Source: Chimonanthus salicifolius (Eukaryota; Streptophyta; Magnoliopsida; Laurales; Calycanthaceae). From it: DNA of 64,000 nt. The stretch covers positions 39,182,069 through 39,246,068 of the forward strand of contig CM023535.1 of assembly GCA_013350335.1 (NCBI GenBank), read 5' to 3'. The translations under genes and the position numbers were made by a program. The notes below the pieces were generated by a model. It did no database searches. It worked only from the letters and a program-made list of their open reading frames with translations, and was not told the origin of the DNA. Positions within the stretch are counted from its first letter, which is position 1; each line of letters begins with the position of its first letter. Shown one piece after another: positions 48,129 to 59,613 of this stretch.

Positions 48129-48679
48129 ACTTCTACCCTAGCTGATGACGCAGGAGATGGCGGAAACGGAGGACATGACGGGAGCCAAGTGTAGGAGCTT
48201 GGAGGAGCGAGCTAATTAGTTTACTTTAATTTATTTTTGGAAATGTAATTGGAGTAACTTAGCTCGTCGGACTGTAATATGTAGATTTCTTACTATGATT
48301 TGGTCTTTACTTTGGACATTATCATTTTGAGATATAATTATGAATTTAGGGGTATTTTAGTAATTTAAGCGCCGTACTTCCTTGCTTTCTAAAACTGGTA
48401 GGATAGTCTCTATTATAATGTTCCGCATTAAGTTATATTCCGCGAGCTTACGTCTACGTGTGAACCGTTCTCGTGGACTTAATTCCATGCACACGTAGGG
48501 TTGGCCAGTTAAGGGCCGGGCTTTAGAAGCTCAGACTTAACTCGCGTCGTGACATCCTGCGCCTTTGTAACTCTTTATTTCAAAAAAAAAAAAAAAATAG
48601 AGTCTGATTTTAGTGAAAAGGGGCGGGCGTTACAGTTACATATGTGAGTGTTTGTATTTCAAATTCAAATGCATATACA

Positions 48680-49410
48680 CGTTGGAATTGCATGGGAGTA
48701 TTATTTCATGCATGAAACTCCAAATGGAAAGGTTATGGTTCAAATCAAAAGTATTATGCACGTTGGATAGCATGGAGGCTTTATTCCATGCATGAAACTT
48801 CAAGGGACAGCCAATGGAAGGATGGTTTAACACTTAGGAGTTTCATCTCAAGGATGAAACCCCCACATGAAAGCATAATTGAGGGGAAGTTACACTAAGA
48901 TTTCAAGATGCACCACCTTATACACGTTGGTTGCATGGGAAGATTTCCCCATGCATGAAACCCCCACATGGGGCATTGGTGAGAATTAAGGGAGGTAGAC
49001 GGTTACACAAAGCATCAAGCATATTGTTGGGATTTGGGAGATGAAAGGACATGGAGTTTCATCTCATGGATGAAACTCCCAAACAGTCCAATAATGGAGA
49101 GGTGGCGGTTACACAAGCCAAACAATGACAATACCGTTGGAGCCTATGGGAGTTTCATTTCAATATGAAACTCTCACATGCAATGTTAATAAGAGATGAA
49201 TGATGAGAGAAAAGGATACACCAAAACACCATTGGGAGACGTTGGGTACCTTGGGAGTTTCATCTCAAGGATGAAACCCCAAGGGAGGCATTAAGCAAAT
49301 TGGAGTTACATATGGGTTCACACTTGGAGAAGTGATGGAGAAGGGTTGTATCTAGGGCAGCTCAAGAGGTAAAAACCGTTGGAGGGTTTCATCTCAATGA
49401 TGAAACCCCC
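48680..49410 (+). repeat. GTTTCAT...ATGAAAC dyad array in GyD
   Basis: About eight copies at 48693, 48776, 48838, 48945, 49058, 49150, 49256 and 49386, each with a GGAG-type arm in front and a CTCC/CCCC arm behind, spaced 60-130 bases. Two relatives lie at 40740 and 40855. The second GyD LTR has counterparts between 60956 and 61535. Confidence 0.85.
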
Positions 49411-51970
49411 AAAAGAAATAAGTAATGGAAATGAATGGGAGAGGAGTTACATGTGGTGCCAACCTTGGGCTGAAGTTCATTAGCCAAAAGGGTTTCATTT
49501 TCACTCTCTCTCTCCCTCTCTTGGACGTTTTCACCTCTCAAGACCAAAGGCATTGGCTGATTGTTTTCCATACCAATCAGTCCTTGGCTGATCCTTCCAC
49601 CAAGACAAAATACACATAGAGCAAAGGAGTTTGGCATCAAGGTTATCACTCTCATCCAAGGCCAAGTTTCTATCTCATTTTCTCTCTCAAATCTATACCT
49701 TGGCTGAATTATTCCAAGGAGTTTCCAGCAAGGTTAGGCTCGGCTAAAGATCAAGAAGGAAAGAAGGAAGGACTAAGGAAGGAGAGGATCAAGAAGGAGT
49801 GAAAGAACTGGAGGAGACACGGTTTTGGTAAGTGCACTATAAACCCTTGTTAAATAAATTGGTTAAGGAAACATGATCCGGCCATTGTATGGCCGAATCT
49901 ATCAAGGATTTAAATCAAGGATAAAGATGTTTAAAAAGGGTTTTTAAATGGAGATAAGGTTACTGTTTTGGATCAGCTATTGCATGGCTGAACTATATTG
50001 TTTTGATGGCTAAGTGGCTATGTATAAACCATGTATAAATTGGAAGGTTTGAATCAAGAAAACCATAGGGTTCGGCTATGTGTATGGCCAAACCCCATGG
50101 ACCATTTTATGGGTTATTTGGAGTAAGAATATAGTTAGAAATCATTGATGGTTCTATGATGTTTTTTTTAAGGGGTTTAACATAGATGGAAAAATGATGG
50201 ACTTAGATGTTTTTGGAACTATGAAGATGAGGGGAATGTTGGTAAGTTTAAAGGTTTAAAAGTGGTTAATGATGATGACCAAAATGTATGATGAAATCCC
50301 TCTCAAGAAGGGACTTATTTGTGGATCAAAGATGTGGTAAATGATCTAAGAAAAATGAGGAAAATGACATCATGGGTTCGGCCATGTTGTTTGGCCGAAT
50401 CCCATGAGCCATTTTATGGGCTAAGTTTGGGTCTATGCATGTACTAAAATGAATCGGTATTAAGTTAAGGAAATGGATGATGTATAATGATTTTTATGTC
50501 ATGGTTGATGAGTCATTGATGGATCCATGCTTATGGATCAGTTATAGACATAGATGTGCATGAATGGAAGAAGTGTTTAACCATGGAAGAAGGAGTGGCA
50601 AAAATGTAAATATGGCAAAAAAAAAAGAACCATGGGTTCGGCCATAGTGTATGGCCGAACCTCATGGGGGATGGTTGTGGACTTAGGGATTTTTAATGAT
50701 GACCTTATTTGTTGGATAAATGAACCAAATGCTGGCTGATTTTAGACCCACAAGATTAAAATGATCAATGGATCAAAAAGGGACCCAAAAACCTAATTAG
50801 TGAGGTTCGGCCATGGTGTATGGCCGAACCCCACTAAGGCATATATGATGGACTTAGGCATGGTTGAAACATTGGGTTAACGTGTTGATATGTAATAAGG
50901 TAACGGGATCTCACAAGTGGAACGCGATCGTGCGCGGTTGCCGGATTAAGAAGCAAAGGACACTTGAGTGGTCTTTTGGTAGGATTCTACCTTATTGAAA
51001 CATGGATATGTATATGGTTTTATTTTATTTGCTGGTTTATGTTGCAAATTATATTATGTTTCAAAGTGAGGTTTTTAATGCTATGGTATTTACATTACAT
51101 AGCATATGGACATGTACATCTCATGCATGGCATAGGAGCAAAGTTTGTAACCGGAGGCTACGCTCCGTCAGGGCGTCCGTGAGGCATTCGTAGGAAGACC
51201 TTGATGTGGATAATGCCATCAAGAAGAATCCGGAGGCCACACTCCGTCGGGGCGTCCGAAAGACCACTGTGGGAATACCTTGATGAGGAGAATTCCATCA
51301 AGAGGTTACATGTATGTGATGGGTGGGACTCATTGCATAAGACATATGGCATGGCATGATTTCATATGGTTGTTATGATATGATATTATATATGTTTTCT
51401 GTGATACTAACCCATGTGATAGTCCTACCTAGAATTCCTACTGGGCGCGTTGTTCTAACACCCTACTTCTACCCTAGTGATTGATACAGGAAAGGAAGTG
51501 ATCGAGGATCGTGAAAGGAGCCAAGTATAGAAGCTTGGATATGGGATTGGAATTTATTATTGATATTTTGATAAGTTTACATGGACATGTAATTTGAGTA
51601 GTTAGATGTGGACATGTAATAACTTAGATAATAGTTGCTATAGTTTGTGAACGATTTGGTATGGATGATTAAGTTAAGATAACTTTGGATAAATGACTAT
51701 GTACTTTGCTAAAAATTGACCAGAGTTAGGTTCTATTATAATCCGTAATCAGTTATGTTATATTCCGCAAAGATTATATTTTACTATGTGTGAAGCATTC
51801 TCATGGAGTGAGTCCATGCACACATAGGGTTGGCCAGTTAAGGGTCCGACTTTAGAAGTCCGAACTTAACTCGCGTCGTGACGTCCTGCCCCGATCACTT
51901 GTTTATTATTATTTAAAAAAAAAATTAAACTCTGATTAGTAGAGTGAAAAGGGTGGGGTGTTACAACGGT

Positions 51971-54167
51971 TAGGGCTTTGTGAAAAGCTCGGGTGTGGCC
52001 CAATCCGACCTCGAAAGCTTAGTGATCCAGCTCGTCCAGCTGGAGGGGGAAAATGGTAATTTACCACTTATTGTTATTATTCTATAAATTGTGTTATTAT
52101 GTGATTATTGTTGGTTGATATTATTCTCCTTAATCAAGGATCCCTATTTCTGATTTTAAAATAATTTTATTTTCAGAAAATAGTATTTAAAACTGCCCTT
52201 CAAAACCCCGAAAGGGAGAAATAAATATTTTAAATGGTTTTTGAAAGGAGATAATTTAATTTAAATTGTTTTATTTAACACAAGTTAAATCACGTAAATA
52301 TTGTTAAATTATGGTTTTTATTTAAATCAATGGTTTTTGGTGAGTTTTAAATCTCCAAAATTTTATGGTGATTAGAGTTTTTAAAACCCAACTTATCCTT
52401 CAGATTGGATTAAAATTCTTGAGCTTTTGAAATCTTGTTTTTAGTTAAAAATCAAGTTTTATTAAAAGAGGGGCCTTTTTGCAAAACCAGAAATTCAGGC
52501 GGACTTATTTGCAACCGAGACTACCGAACAGTGGTTACACTGTAACCACTGTTCGGGATGTTCTCAGCAGCTGCATGCATCGGCATGCAGTGGCCCGATG
52601 GCCACCACCCACCAATCAAAATTGCTATAAATCCCAGCCACTTCAGCTTAGTAAACTCCCACAAAATTTTCTATCCCTCCCTCTCAGCTGCTTTGAGATC
52701 AAGCCAGCCGAGCCCTCTCCGTCTTTCCCAGTTTTTATTCACCATAGCTTAAGAAGGAAGTTTTTTCAAAAAATCAGATTTTCAGCCCAGGAACTCGAGT
52801 GAAGTTAACCACTGTGTTCCTCTTTAAATTTCAATCAGTTTCGAATCAAGAAAAACCAAATTTGGCCAAGTTTTGAGTGTCTAAAACCAGTTTGAAGTCT
52901 AAGAAAAATCATGGGTTTTCATGTACCAGTGTGGTTTTAGTGTTAAAGTCGGTTGGCCTAATCTGTGTTAAAGAATGTAACCACTCCCGATGGAAAGAGG
53001 ACTCACTAAGGAGTCCATCTGACCGGTTGGATGTGAAAACCGAATCCGAGAAACCCACTGTTTCCTGATTCGTATTTCATGGAGTGTTTGCCCGTCACTG
53101 TCTGCTGCTGCAGACAGTGGAGGAAGACGACTCCCGGACGATCCGAGAGTCGAGCTTCAGACGGTCCGAGAGTCACACCCTTCGAACGGTCCGATGGCAA
53201 CCCTTCGGACGTTCAGATTTTCACCCGAAGCCTCGAAGCGTCCGAGGCAAGCTTACCCACTCGGATGTTCCGAGCCATGTTCGGAAGGACCGAACCCCAC
53301 TTGGACGATCCGAGCTTCACTCGGCATGTTCCGAGACAGACAGACCCACCGAGACCAATTTTTCAGATTTTTCATTTCGGAAGGACCTTCGGATGATCTG
53401 AGACCCGATCGTCGGATGATCCGAAGTCAGTGACTAGTTTAGGCAGTGGTTCGGATGGTCCAAAGCCATAGTACCTGGTTCCGAGGCACGTTCCGAGGGA
53501 CCTATTTTTTAAACATGAAATCTTGTTCGATTGTATGATGATGCATGTAACGGTTACACCCCCTTCATAAATTAAAAATGTGTACTAACCCTCTTCTCTT
53601 ATCACTATAGTGTATATACTATTGTAGTCACTTCCAGGCCGACTCAATTGGTCGGGCACTGAGTGACTTCACTTCCAGGCCGACGCTATATTTATCGGGC
53701 ACTGAGTGACCTCGAGGCCTTACTCAACATGTCAAATCTGGTCCTATCCTGAAGACAACCGAGAAGTGACCTGAGTATCTAGACCTAACTCAATAAGTCA
53801 ATCCGGTCATGTCCAGAAGACAATATGAGTTTTGGCCTGAGCACCTTACTATTACTCTATTGTGGATTATTGTAACTTAAAATGGTTAGAAACCAAGTAG
53901 GAGACTCAATTCCATTTACCTTAGAGATTTTTGGGAAAACAAGTATGGTTTTTAAAAACAACTTGTGTGTATGTATTTGATGCTATGTATGTCGACCTGT
54001 TAATGATTGTACACTTGTTTGCTTGTTGAATAGAGACCGCGATACCAAACATTTACTGTGAGGGAACTTAACTTTTCAGTAAGTTTAATTAGGTTTTTAT
54101 TGAGATGGATCTTGAGCAATGAGTGGTTTTAGATTTGATGAGCCCACCCATGTGCCTAGACATAATG
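51971..54167 (+). repeat. GyC 5' LTR, middle part
   Basis: Resumes after the GyD insertion ('tagggctttgtgaaaagc', as in 55677). Contains a 12-base direct repeat of 'gtggttacactgtaacc' type near 52530, a CTGCTGCTGCAG core (53101-53115), and then a dense array of TCGGANNNTCCGA dyads (53128-53460). A second array element duplicates the 'acttccaggccgac' block at 53629 and 53669. Interrupted at 54168 by the TRIM. Confidence 0.9.
53128..53465 (+). repeat. CGGACGATCCGA-type dyad array
   Basis: At least nine short inverted repeats of the form GGAYGNTCCGA (53131, 53160, 53184, 53205, 53287, 53313, 53391, 53412, 53449). The 3' LTR has the same array at 56895-57235. Confidence 0.85.
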
Positions 54168-55077
54168 TGTAATACCCTGCCCCAAAAAGTCCCACATTGC
54201 TAGTGGCATTGGAAATTCCCTAGTATATAAGTAGTAGCCTTCCTCCTTCTAGCACAAGGCCTTTTGGGAGCAACAGTGGGTTGGCTCGCCAAAGTAAAGC
54301 CGTGCGGGTCCGTGTGTAGGCCCAAAGCGGACAATTTGTAACGACCCGTCCCGCTAGCACAATATTGTCCGCTTTGGGCCTACACACGGACCCGCACGGC
54401 TTTGCTTTGGCGAGCCAACCCACTGTTGCTCCCAAAAGGCCTTGTGCTAGAAGGAGGAAGGCTACTACTTATATACTAGGGAATTTCCAATGCCACTAGC
54501 AATGTGGGACTTTTTGGGGCAGGGTATTACAATCTACCCCCCTTAAAGCCAGAGCCGTCCCCGGCTCTGCACACACAACAATCAAGCCCACACCCTCAGG
54601 CAGAGAGTTGAACCATGCTCTGATACCATTTGTAACGACCCGTCCCGCTAGCACAATATTGTCCGCTTTGGGCCTACACACGGACCCGCACGGCTTTGCT
54701 TTGGCGAGCCAACCCACTGTTGCTCCCAAAAGGCCTTGTGCTAGAAGGAGGAAGGCTACTACTTATATACTAGGGAATTTCCAATGCCACTAGCAATGTG
54801 GGACTTTTTGGGGCAGGGTATTACAATCTACCCCCCTTAAAGCCAGAGCCGTCCCCGGCTCTGCACACACAACAATCAAGCCCACACCCTCAGGCAGAGA
54901 GTTGAACCATGCTCTGATACCATTTGTAACGACCCGTCCCGCTAGCACAATATTGTCCGCTTTGGGCCTACACACGGACCCGCACGGCTTTGCTTTGGCG
55001 AGCCAACCCACTGTTGCTCCCAAAAGGCCTTGTGCTAGAAGGAGGAAGGCTACTACTTATATAGACGGGTCGTTACA
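54168..55077 (+). mobile_element. TRIM with inverted multi-LTR interior
   Basis: A miniature LTR element in the GyC LTR, with perfect target duplication TAATG (54163-54167 and 55078-55082). Outer ends are plus-strand: TGTAATACCCTGCCCC at the left (54168-54336, 169 of 195 LTR bases) and GACGGGTCGTTACA at the right (55064-55077). Between them the sequence is reversed: full LTRs at 54337-54531 and 54631-54825, a truncated one at 54925-55063, and two 99-bp interiors (54532-54630, 54826-54924). Each interior has a perfect tRNA-iMet site on the minus strand (54617-54628, 54911-54922) and a purine tract ('ccccccttaaag' reversed). It has no coding capacity and relies on other elements' enzymes. Confidence 0.9.
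54337..54924 (-). repeat. two exact-period 294-bp LTR-plus-interior units
   Basis: Units 54337-54630 and 54631-54924 look identical or almost so by eye, unlike the older sequence around them. This indicates a recent duplication or a multi-LTR tandem formed before insertion. Confidence 0.9.
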
Positions 55078-55082
55078 TAATG

Positions 55083-55204
55083 CACTGTTGTAAGAAGTGC
55101 TTATGATAATTATGCATGCTATGATGTTGGTCATATGAGATATGTAAGACTGCTTACACGTGCCCTTAACTATTGAACGAATGTCGGCCATGTGTGTGAG
55201 ATGG
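55083..55204 (+). repeat. GyC 5' LTR, last readable part
   Basis: Continues the LTR after the TRIM ('gcactgttgtaagaagtgctt') up to 'catgtgtgtgagatg', parallel to 36147-36267. It then joins pol sequence, so about 760 bases of LTR, the primer site, gag and most of pol are deleted. Confidence 0.85.
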
Positions 55205-55593
55205 GACCCTTTGAGATCTTAAAGAGGATAGGGGAAGTGGCCTATCAGTTGGATCTTCCTCAAGCTTTGGAGAGAGTGCATAGTACGTTCCACGTGTCTA
55301 TGTTAAGGAAGTATGAGCCTGATCCATCGCATGTGATAAGCTTTGAAGGCATTGAAGCCTCGAAGGACCTGACTTTTGAAGAAGTGCCAGTAAAGATCCA
55401 AGGACGTCGGACTCAAGAGCTTAGGAGGAAGTCTATTCCTCTAGTGCGAGTGCTATGGCAACATCGCGACGTGCAACACGAGACGTGGAAACCAGAGTCG
55501 ACGAATGCAGAAGCTATACCCTGGCTTGTTCGAGAGCCAAAAAGGTATAAGTTTGTTTTAAATTTCGTGACGAAATTTCTTTTAGGGGGGTAG
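55205..55593 (+). pseudogene. GyC integrase C-terminus with chromodomain-like tail
   Basis: The open frame enters from LTR sequence. It reads [16 protein letters not shown], then [27 protein letters not shown], '[13 protein letters not shown]' and ETWKPES, the order seen in Tekay/Del-type integrase ends. No stops interrupt it, so this tail is well preserved although the rest of the gene is gone. The 12 or so codons before it are translated LTR and not part of the gene. Confidence 0.9.
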
Positions 55594-55595
55594 GA
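55581..55595 (+). other. GyC polypurine tract
   Basis: 'tttaggggggtagga' directly before the 3' LTR start at 55596. Confidence 0.9.
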
Positions 55596-57936
55596 TGTAA
55601 TACCCTGACCCAGATTAGGCGTAGTTTAGCCTAATAAATCTTGCTTCGACCGGTTAATGTTGAAGATTACGGTTAAGGCTTTGTTAAAGGCCCGGGTGTG
55701 GCCCAATCTGAGCTCGAAAGCTCAGTGATCTAGCTCGTCCAGTTGGAGGGGCAAAATGGTAATTTACCGCTTATTGTTATTATTCTATAAATTGTGTTAT
55801 TATGTGATTATTATTGATTGATATTATTCTCCTTAATCAAGGATCCCTATTTCTGATTTTAAAATAATTTTATTTTCAGAAAATAGTATTTAAAACTGCC
55901 CGTCAAAACCTCGGAAGGGAGAAATAAATATTTTAAATGGTTTTGAAAAGAGATAATTTTTGAAACAAGTGTAGTATGTTAGACCATTTTAGTATGGTCT
56001 AGTTTTTTCTTTCAAACCCCAAAAATTAGGATTTTAAATTATTTTATTTAACATAAGTTAAATCACGTAAATATTGTTAAATTATGGTTTTTATTTAAAT
56101 CAATGGTTTTTGGTGAGTTTTAAATCTCCAAAATTTTATGGTGATTAGAGTTTTTAAAACCCAACTTATCCTTCAGGTTGGATTAAAATTCTTGAGCTTT
56201 TGAAATCATGTTTTTAGTTAAAAATCAAGTTTTATTAAAAGAGGGGCCTTTTTGGAAAACCAGAAATTCAGGAGGACTTATTTACAACCAAGACTACCGA
56301 ACAGTGGTTACACTGTTCGGGATGTCCGCAGCAACTGCATGCAGCGGCATGCAGTGGCCCGATGGCCACCACCCACGGATCAAAATTGCTATAAATCCCA
56401 GCCTCTTCAACTGAGTAAACTCCCGCAAAATTTTCTATCCCTCCCTCTCAACTGCTTTACGATCAAACCAGCCGAGCCCTCTCTGTCTTTCCCAGTTTTT
56501 ATCACAGTAGCTTAAGAAGGAAGTTTTTTCAAAAAATTGGATTTTCAGCACAGGAACTCGAGTGAATGTAACCACTGTGTTCCTCTTTAAATTTCAATCG
56601 GTTTAGAATCAAGAAAAACCAAATTTGGCCAAGTTTTGAGTCTGTAAAACCAGTTTGAAGTCTAAGAAAAATCATGCGTTTTCATGTACCAGTGTGGTTT
56701 TAGTGTTAAAATTGGTTGGCCTAATCTGTGTTAAAGAATGTAACCACTCCCTATGGAAAGAGGACTCACTAAGGAGTCCATCTGACGGGTGGATGTGAAA
56801 ACCAAATCTGGGAAACGCACTGTTTCTGGATTCGTATTTCATGTAGTGTTTGTCCGTCACTGTCTGCTGCTGCAGACAGTGGAGGAAGACGATTCTCGGA
56901 CGGTCCGGGGGTCACACCCTTCGAACTGTCCAAGGGCAACCCTTTGGACGTTCCGAGCTTCACCCGAAGCCCCCCGAAGCGTCCGAAGCAAGCTTACCCA
57001 CCCGGATATTCCGAGCCATGTTCGGAAGGACCGAACCCCACTCGGACGATCCGAGCTTCACTCAGCATGTTCCGAGACACACAGACCCACCGAGACCAGT
57101 TTTTTGAATTTTTCAGTTCGGAATGACCTTCGGATGATCCGAGACCCAATCTTCTAATGATTCGAAGTCAGACCCAAGGTCCGAAGTCAATGACTAGTTT
57201 AGACAGTGGTTCGGATGGCCCGAAGCCACAGTACCTACTTTCGAGGCACATTCCGAGGGACCCAGTTTTTAAACATGAAATCTTGTTCGATTGTATGATG
57301 ATGCATGTAATGGTTACAACCTCTTGATAAATTAAAAATGTGTACTAACCCTCTTCTCTTTTTATTATAGTGTATATACTATTGTATTCACTTGCAGGCC
57401 GACTATATTGGTGAGGCATTGAGTGACTTTACTTCCAGGCCGACGCTATATTTGTTGGGCACTGAGTGATCTCGCGGCCTTACTCAACATGTCAAATCTG
57501 GTCCTTTCCAGAAGACAACTGAGAAGTGACCTGAGTATCTAGACCTAACTCAATAAGTCAATCTGGTCATGCCCAGAAGACAATATGAGTTTTGGACTGA
57601 GCACCTTACTATTACTCTATTGTGGATTATTGTAACTTAAAATGGTTAGAAACCAAGTAGGAAACTCAATTCCTATTTACCGTAGAGATTTTTGGGAAAA
57701 CAAGTATGGGTTTGAAAAATTACTTGTGTGTATGCATCTGATGCTATATATGTTGACCAGTTAATGATTGTGTACTTGTTTGCTTGTTGAACAAAGACCG
57801 CGATACCACACATTTTCGGTGAGGGAACTTAACTTTGCAGTAGGTGTAATCAGGTTTTTATTGAGATGGATCTTGAGCAATGAGTGGTTTCAGATTTGAT
57901 GAACCCACCCATGTGCCTAGACATAATGCACTGTTA
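55596..57936 (+). repeat. GyC 3' LTR, truncated
   Basis: TGTAATACCCTGACCC to 'ataatgcactgtta', matching the 5' LTR parts in order, including the TCGGANNNTCCGA array (56895-57235). The last ~840 bases are absent and unrelated sequence follows, so no right target duplication can be read. Confidence 0.9.
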
Positions 57937-58559
57937 TATGCAGAGGGATGTATTGAATCTTCTAATGGCACAAAATCTGTGTGAATGTATGTATCTACAC
58001 TGGCATCGAAAGGTGTATATGCAAAGCATGATGTACTATTAACATCTCAAGCACACACACACCTTCATCCTAAAATTTTCAATTCATAGCAAAGGATAGA
58101 CTAGTCAGAGGAATAGACATGTCGCTACTGTTCTAAATCAGAACATTGTCTAAAAGAGGGTAAAATCAAAAGGATAGACATGTCGGTATTTCTCGACATG
58201 TCAAAGTAGACCGGTAGTTGGTCACGACCTATCGTTGAGACAAAATGTTTAAATTAAAAGGGATCATTTCTGTGAAAATGACAATTCATTCAAATTTGTT
58301 GTCTCTTCTCCCACGAAGGTCTTGTGATCCCCCTTTCCCCTTTCGTGCTCTAGACCGGTCGATAGGACCTCTCGTGGCGATTTTTGGCTGGAAAACCATA
58401 GGGTTTTTGTTCCTCTTGTCTCTGGAAGCTTGAAAATCACGGTTTTATTGATTTCCTTAGATCAATTTAGGCTCAATCTTCACCTCACCCCCCTCTAAAA
58501 CCATATGTACTGTACATTTTGATTATCAATGAATTGATATGGTTTTCTATGGTTTGACG
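57937..58559. other. unassigned, possibly CoE 5' LTR remnant
   Basis: No coding frame. Contains two 'gacatgtcg' words (58108, 58168), CGACATGTC (58193) and 'gaccggtcgat' dyads (58352), which resemble the dyad-rich style of CoE LTRs. 'cacctcacccccctctaaa' at 58480 is a common end of Copia LTR-proximal leaders. I cannot set boundaries. Confidence 0.35.
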
Positions 58560-59600
58560 TGTGTATTGCTGTGTTTGAATGCCTTCTATCTCTTGTCTAT
58601 GGTTAACATGGTTTTTGTTAAATAGACTAACATGCAGGTTTGAATGAGTTGGTTTTGTATTGGCATGTTAGGAAGATAGGGATTGGGCTGTGATGTTACA
58701 CACATCCTTGGAGTTTGGGGGAGCACAAAATATCCGTTGTTTAGCACCCTGTTACTGATCATGACAGTGTGGGGAGATGAGTCGAAGGAGATAGAAAATA
58801 TAGCTTGGAGAATGGGGAGAACACCCCAAAAAGGGAAGCTAGGTAAGTTAACTTGACCCCATTGGAGAACACCTTTAAGACAACACAGCTCTTTAAGGGG
58901 AAGAAGAAGAAAAGCAGTAATACAATGGCAATTTAAATTGTACCATGGGGGAAACAAATATTTGAATGAATGTGAAGCATGCATTGATCAATGGAAAGAT
59001 TAAATGAGTTGGAAGTGAACTCATGGAAGCACTAAATGTAAGAAGCATTGGGAGTGCTTGAAATACAATTCCTTCAAAATGAAAGGAAAATCGATGTTTG
59101 CCTACTAAACCTTTGTCAAATGTATGGCAAAATGGGGGAGAAATTAGTAGAAGTTGTTAGCCATCAAAGCCAAATAAGAGAAGTAATTGGTAAGAGTGGA
59201 AGAAACCAATGGACATGGGAATGTCTATGCTTGGAGTTTGGAAAATCAAACTCAAGAAGATTGGGGGAGAAAATCTTCTCAAACACTGTTAGCTTATAGA
59301 AGCTATGGGTAGCGTTGGTTTTTAGGAAATCATGGTGTATGGGGGAATTCTTGTTTAGTCCATGGATGCATATTTATGTTTTGGACTAACCCCTCTAATG
59401 ATTTTCTAGTGTTACTTGTTTATGTGCTGAAACAGGTAAACATGAATTAAAGCAAGCTGGACAAGAATATGCGAAGATCATAGTCTTGTTTTCCATTTGA
59501 ATATATAGATGTAATCAATGTAATATTTTTGTATTCAAATGTGATGTCATAAGGGTGAGTTTGTAATTGGGTTAGCTTCTAGGTTTTGTCATGAAATTGA
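58560..59600 (+). mobile_element. non-coding interior of a Copia-like element
   Basis: Lies upstream of a typical Copia polypurine tract. One plus frame (59048-59299) and one minus frame (58984-58586) are open, but neither shows gag, protease, integrase, RT or RNase H motifs. Probably a non-autonomous derivative or a deleted copy. Confidence 0.45.
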
Positions 59601-59613
59601 CAAAGGGGGAGAT
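59601..59613 (+). other. CoE polypurine tract
   Basis: CAAAGGGGGAGAT followed at once by TGTTAGTGCC, the arrangement typical of plant Ty1/Copia elements. Confidence 0.85.

Larger units (their letters stand above)
40919..48634 (+). mobile_element. GyA solo LTR nested in the GyD LTR
   Basis: Starts TGTAATAGCCC and ends GGGCGTTACA, with perfect target duplication GTTAC (40914-40918 and 48635-48639). About 3719 bp without the further LTR nested at 44137. Contains dyads CCACCTC/GAGGTGG and CCATGGTTGA/TCAACCATGG (41310-41380), GGTTCGGCC dyads (42261, 42484, about 42718, 43138, 43304), and four GGAGTCCATGCTCC units (43727-43965). It ends with the terminal stems (48454-48498). Confidence 0.95.
40254..51965 (+). 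mobile_element. GyD solo LTR (3991 bp without its own insertion)
   Basis: Starts TGTAATATCCC and ends GGTGTTACA, with flanks ACTGT (40249-40253) and ACGGT (51966-51970); uninterrupted GyC reads TTACGGTTA here. Its two parts are 40254-40918 and 48640-51965, separated by a GyA solo LTR. Early part: GTTTCAT/ATGAAAC dyads. Later part: GGTTCGGCC dyads at 50375, 50635 and 50804, CGGAGGC units with CCTTGATG hairpins, and the terminal stems (51784-51827). The second copy from 60465 confirms the order. Confidence 0.95.

Noticed and set aside
53079..53396. Pair of 105-codon overlapping frames as a possible gene.
   Set aside because: They lie in the dyad array of the GyC LTR and break in the 3' LTR copy.
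54168..55077. Cassandra-type TRIM with a 5S rRNA promoter.
   Set aside because: I could not find the 5S internal promoter boxes in its LTR.
54220..55093. Repeated 60-77 codon frames in the TRIM.
   Set aside because: They span LTR and interior of a non-coding miniature element on both strands and repeat only because the unit repeats.
58245..58433. Small open frame after the GyC 3' LTR as a host exon.
   Set aside because: No splice pattern, no domain, and it sits in repeat-like sequence with dyad words.
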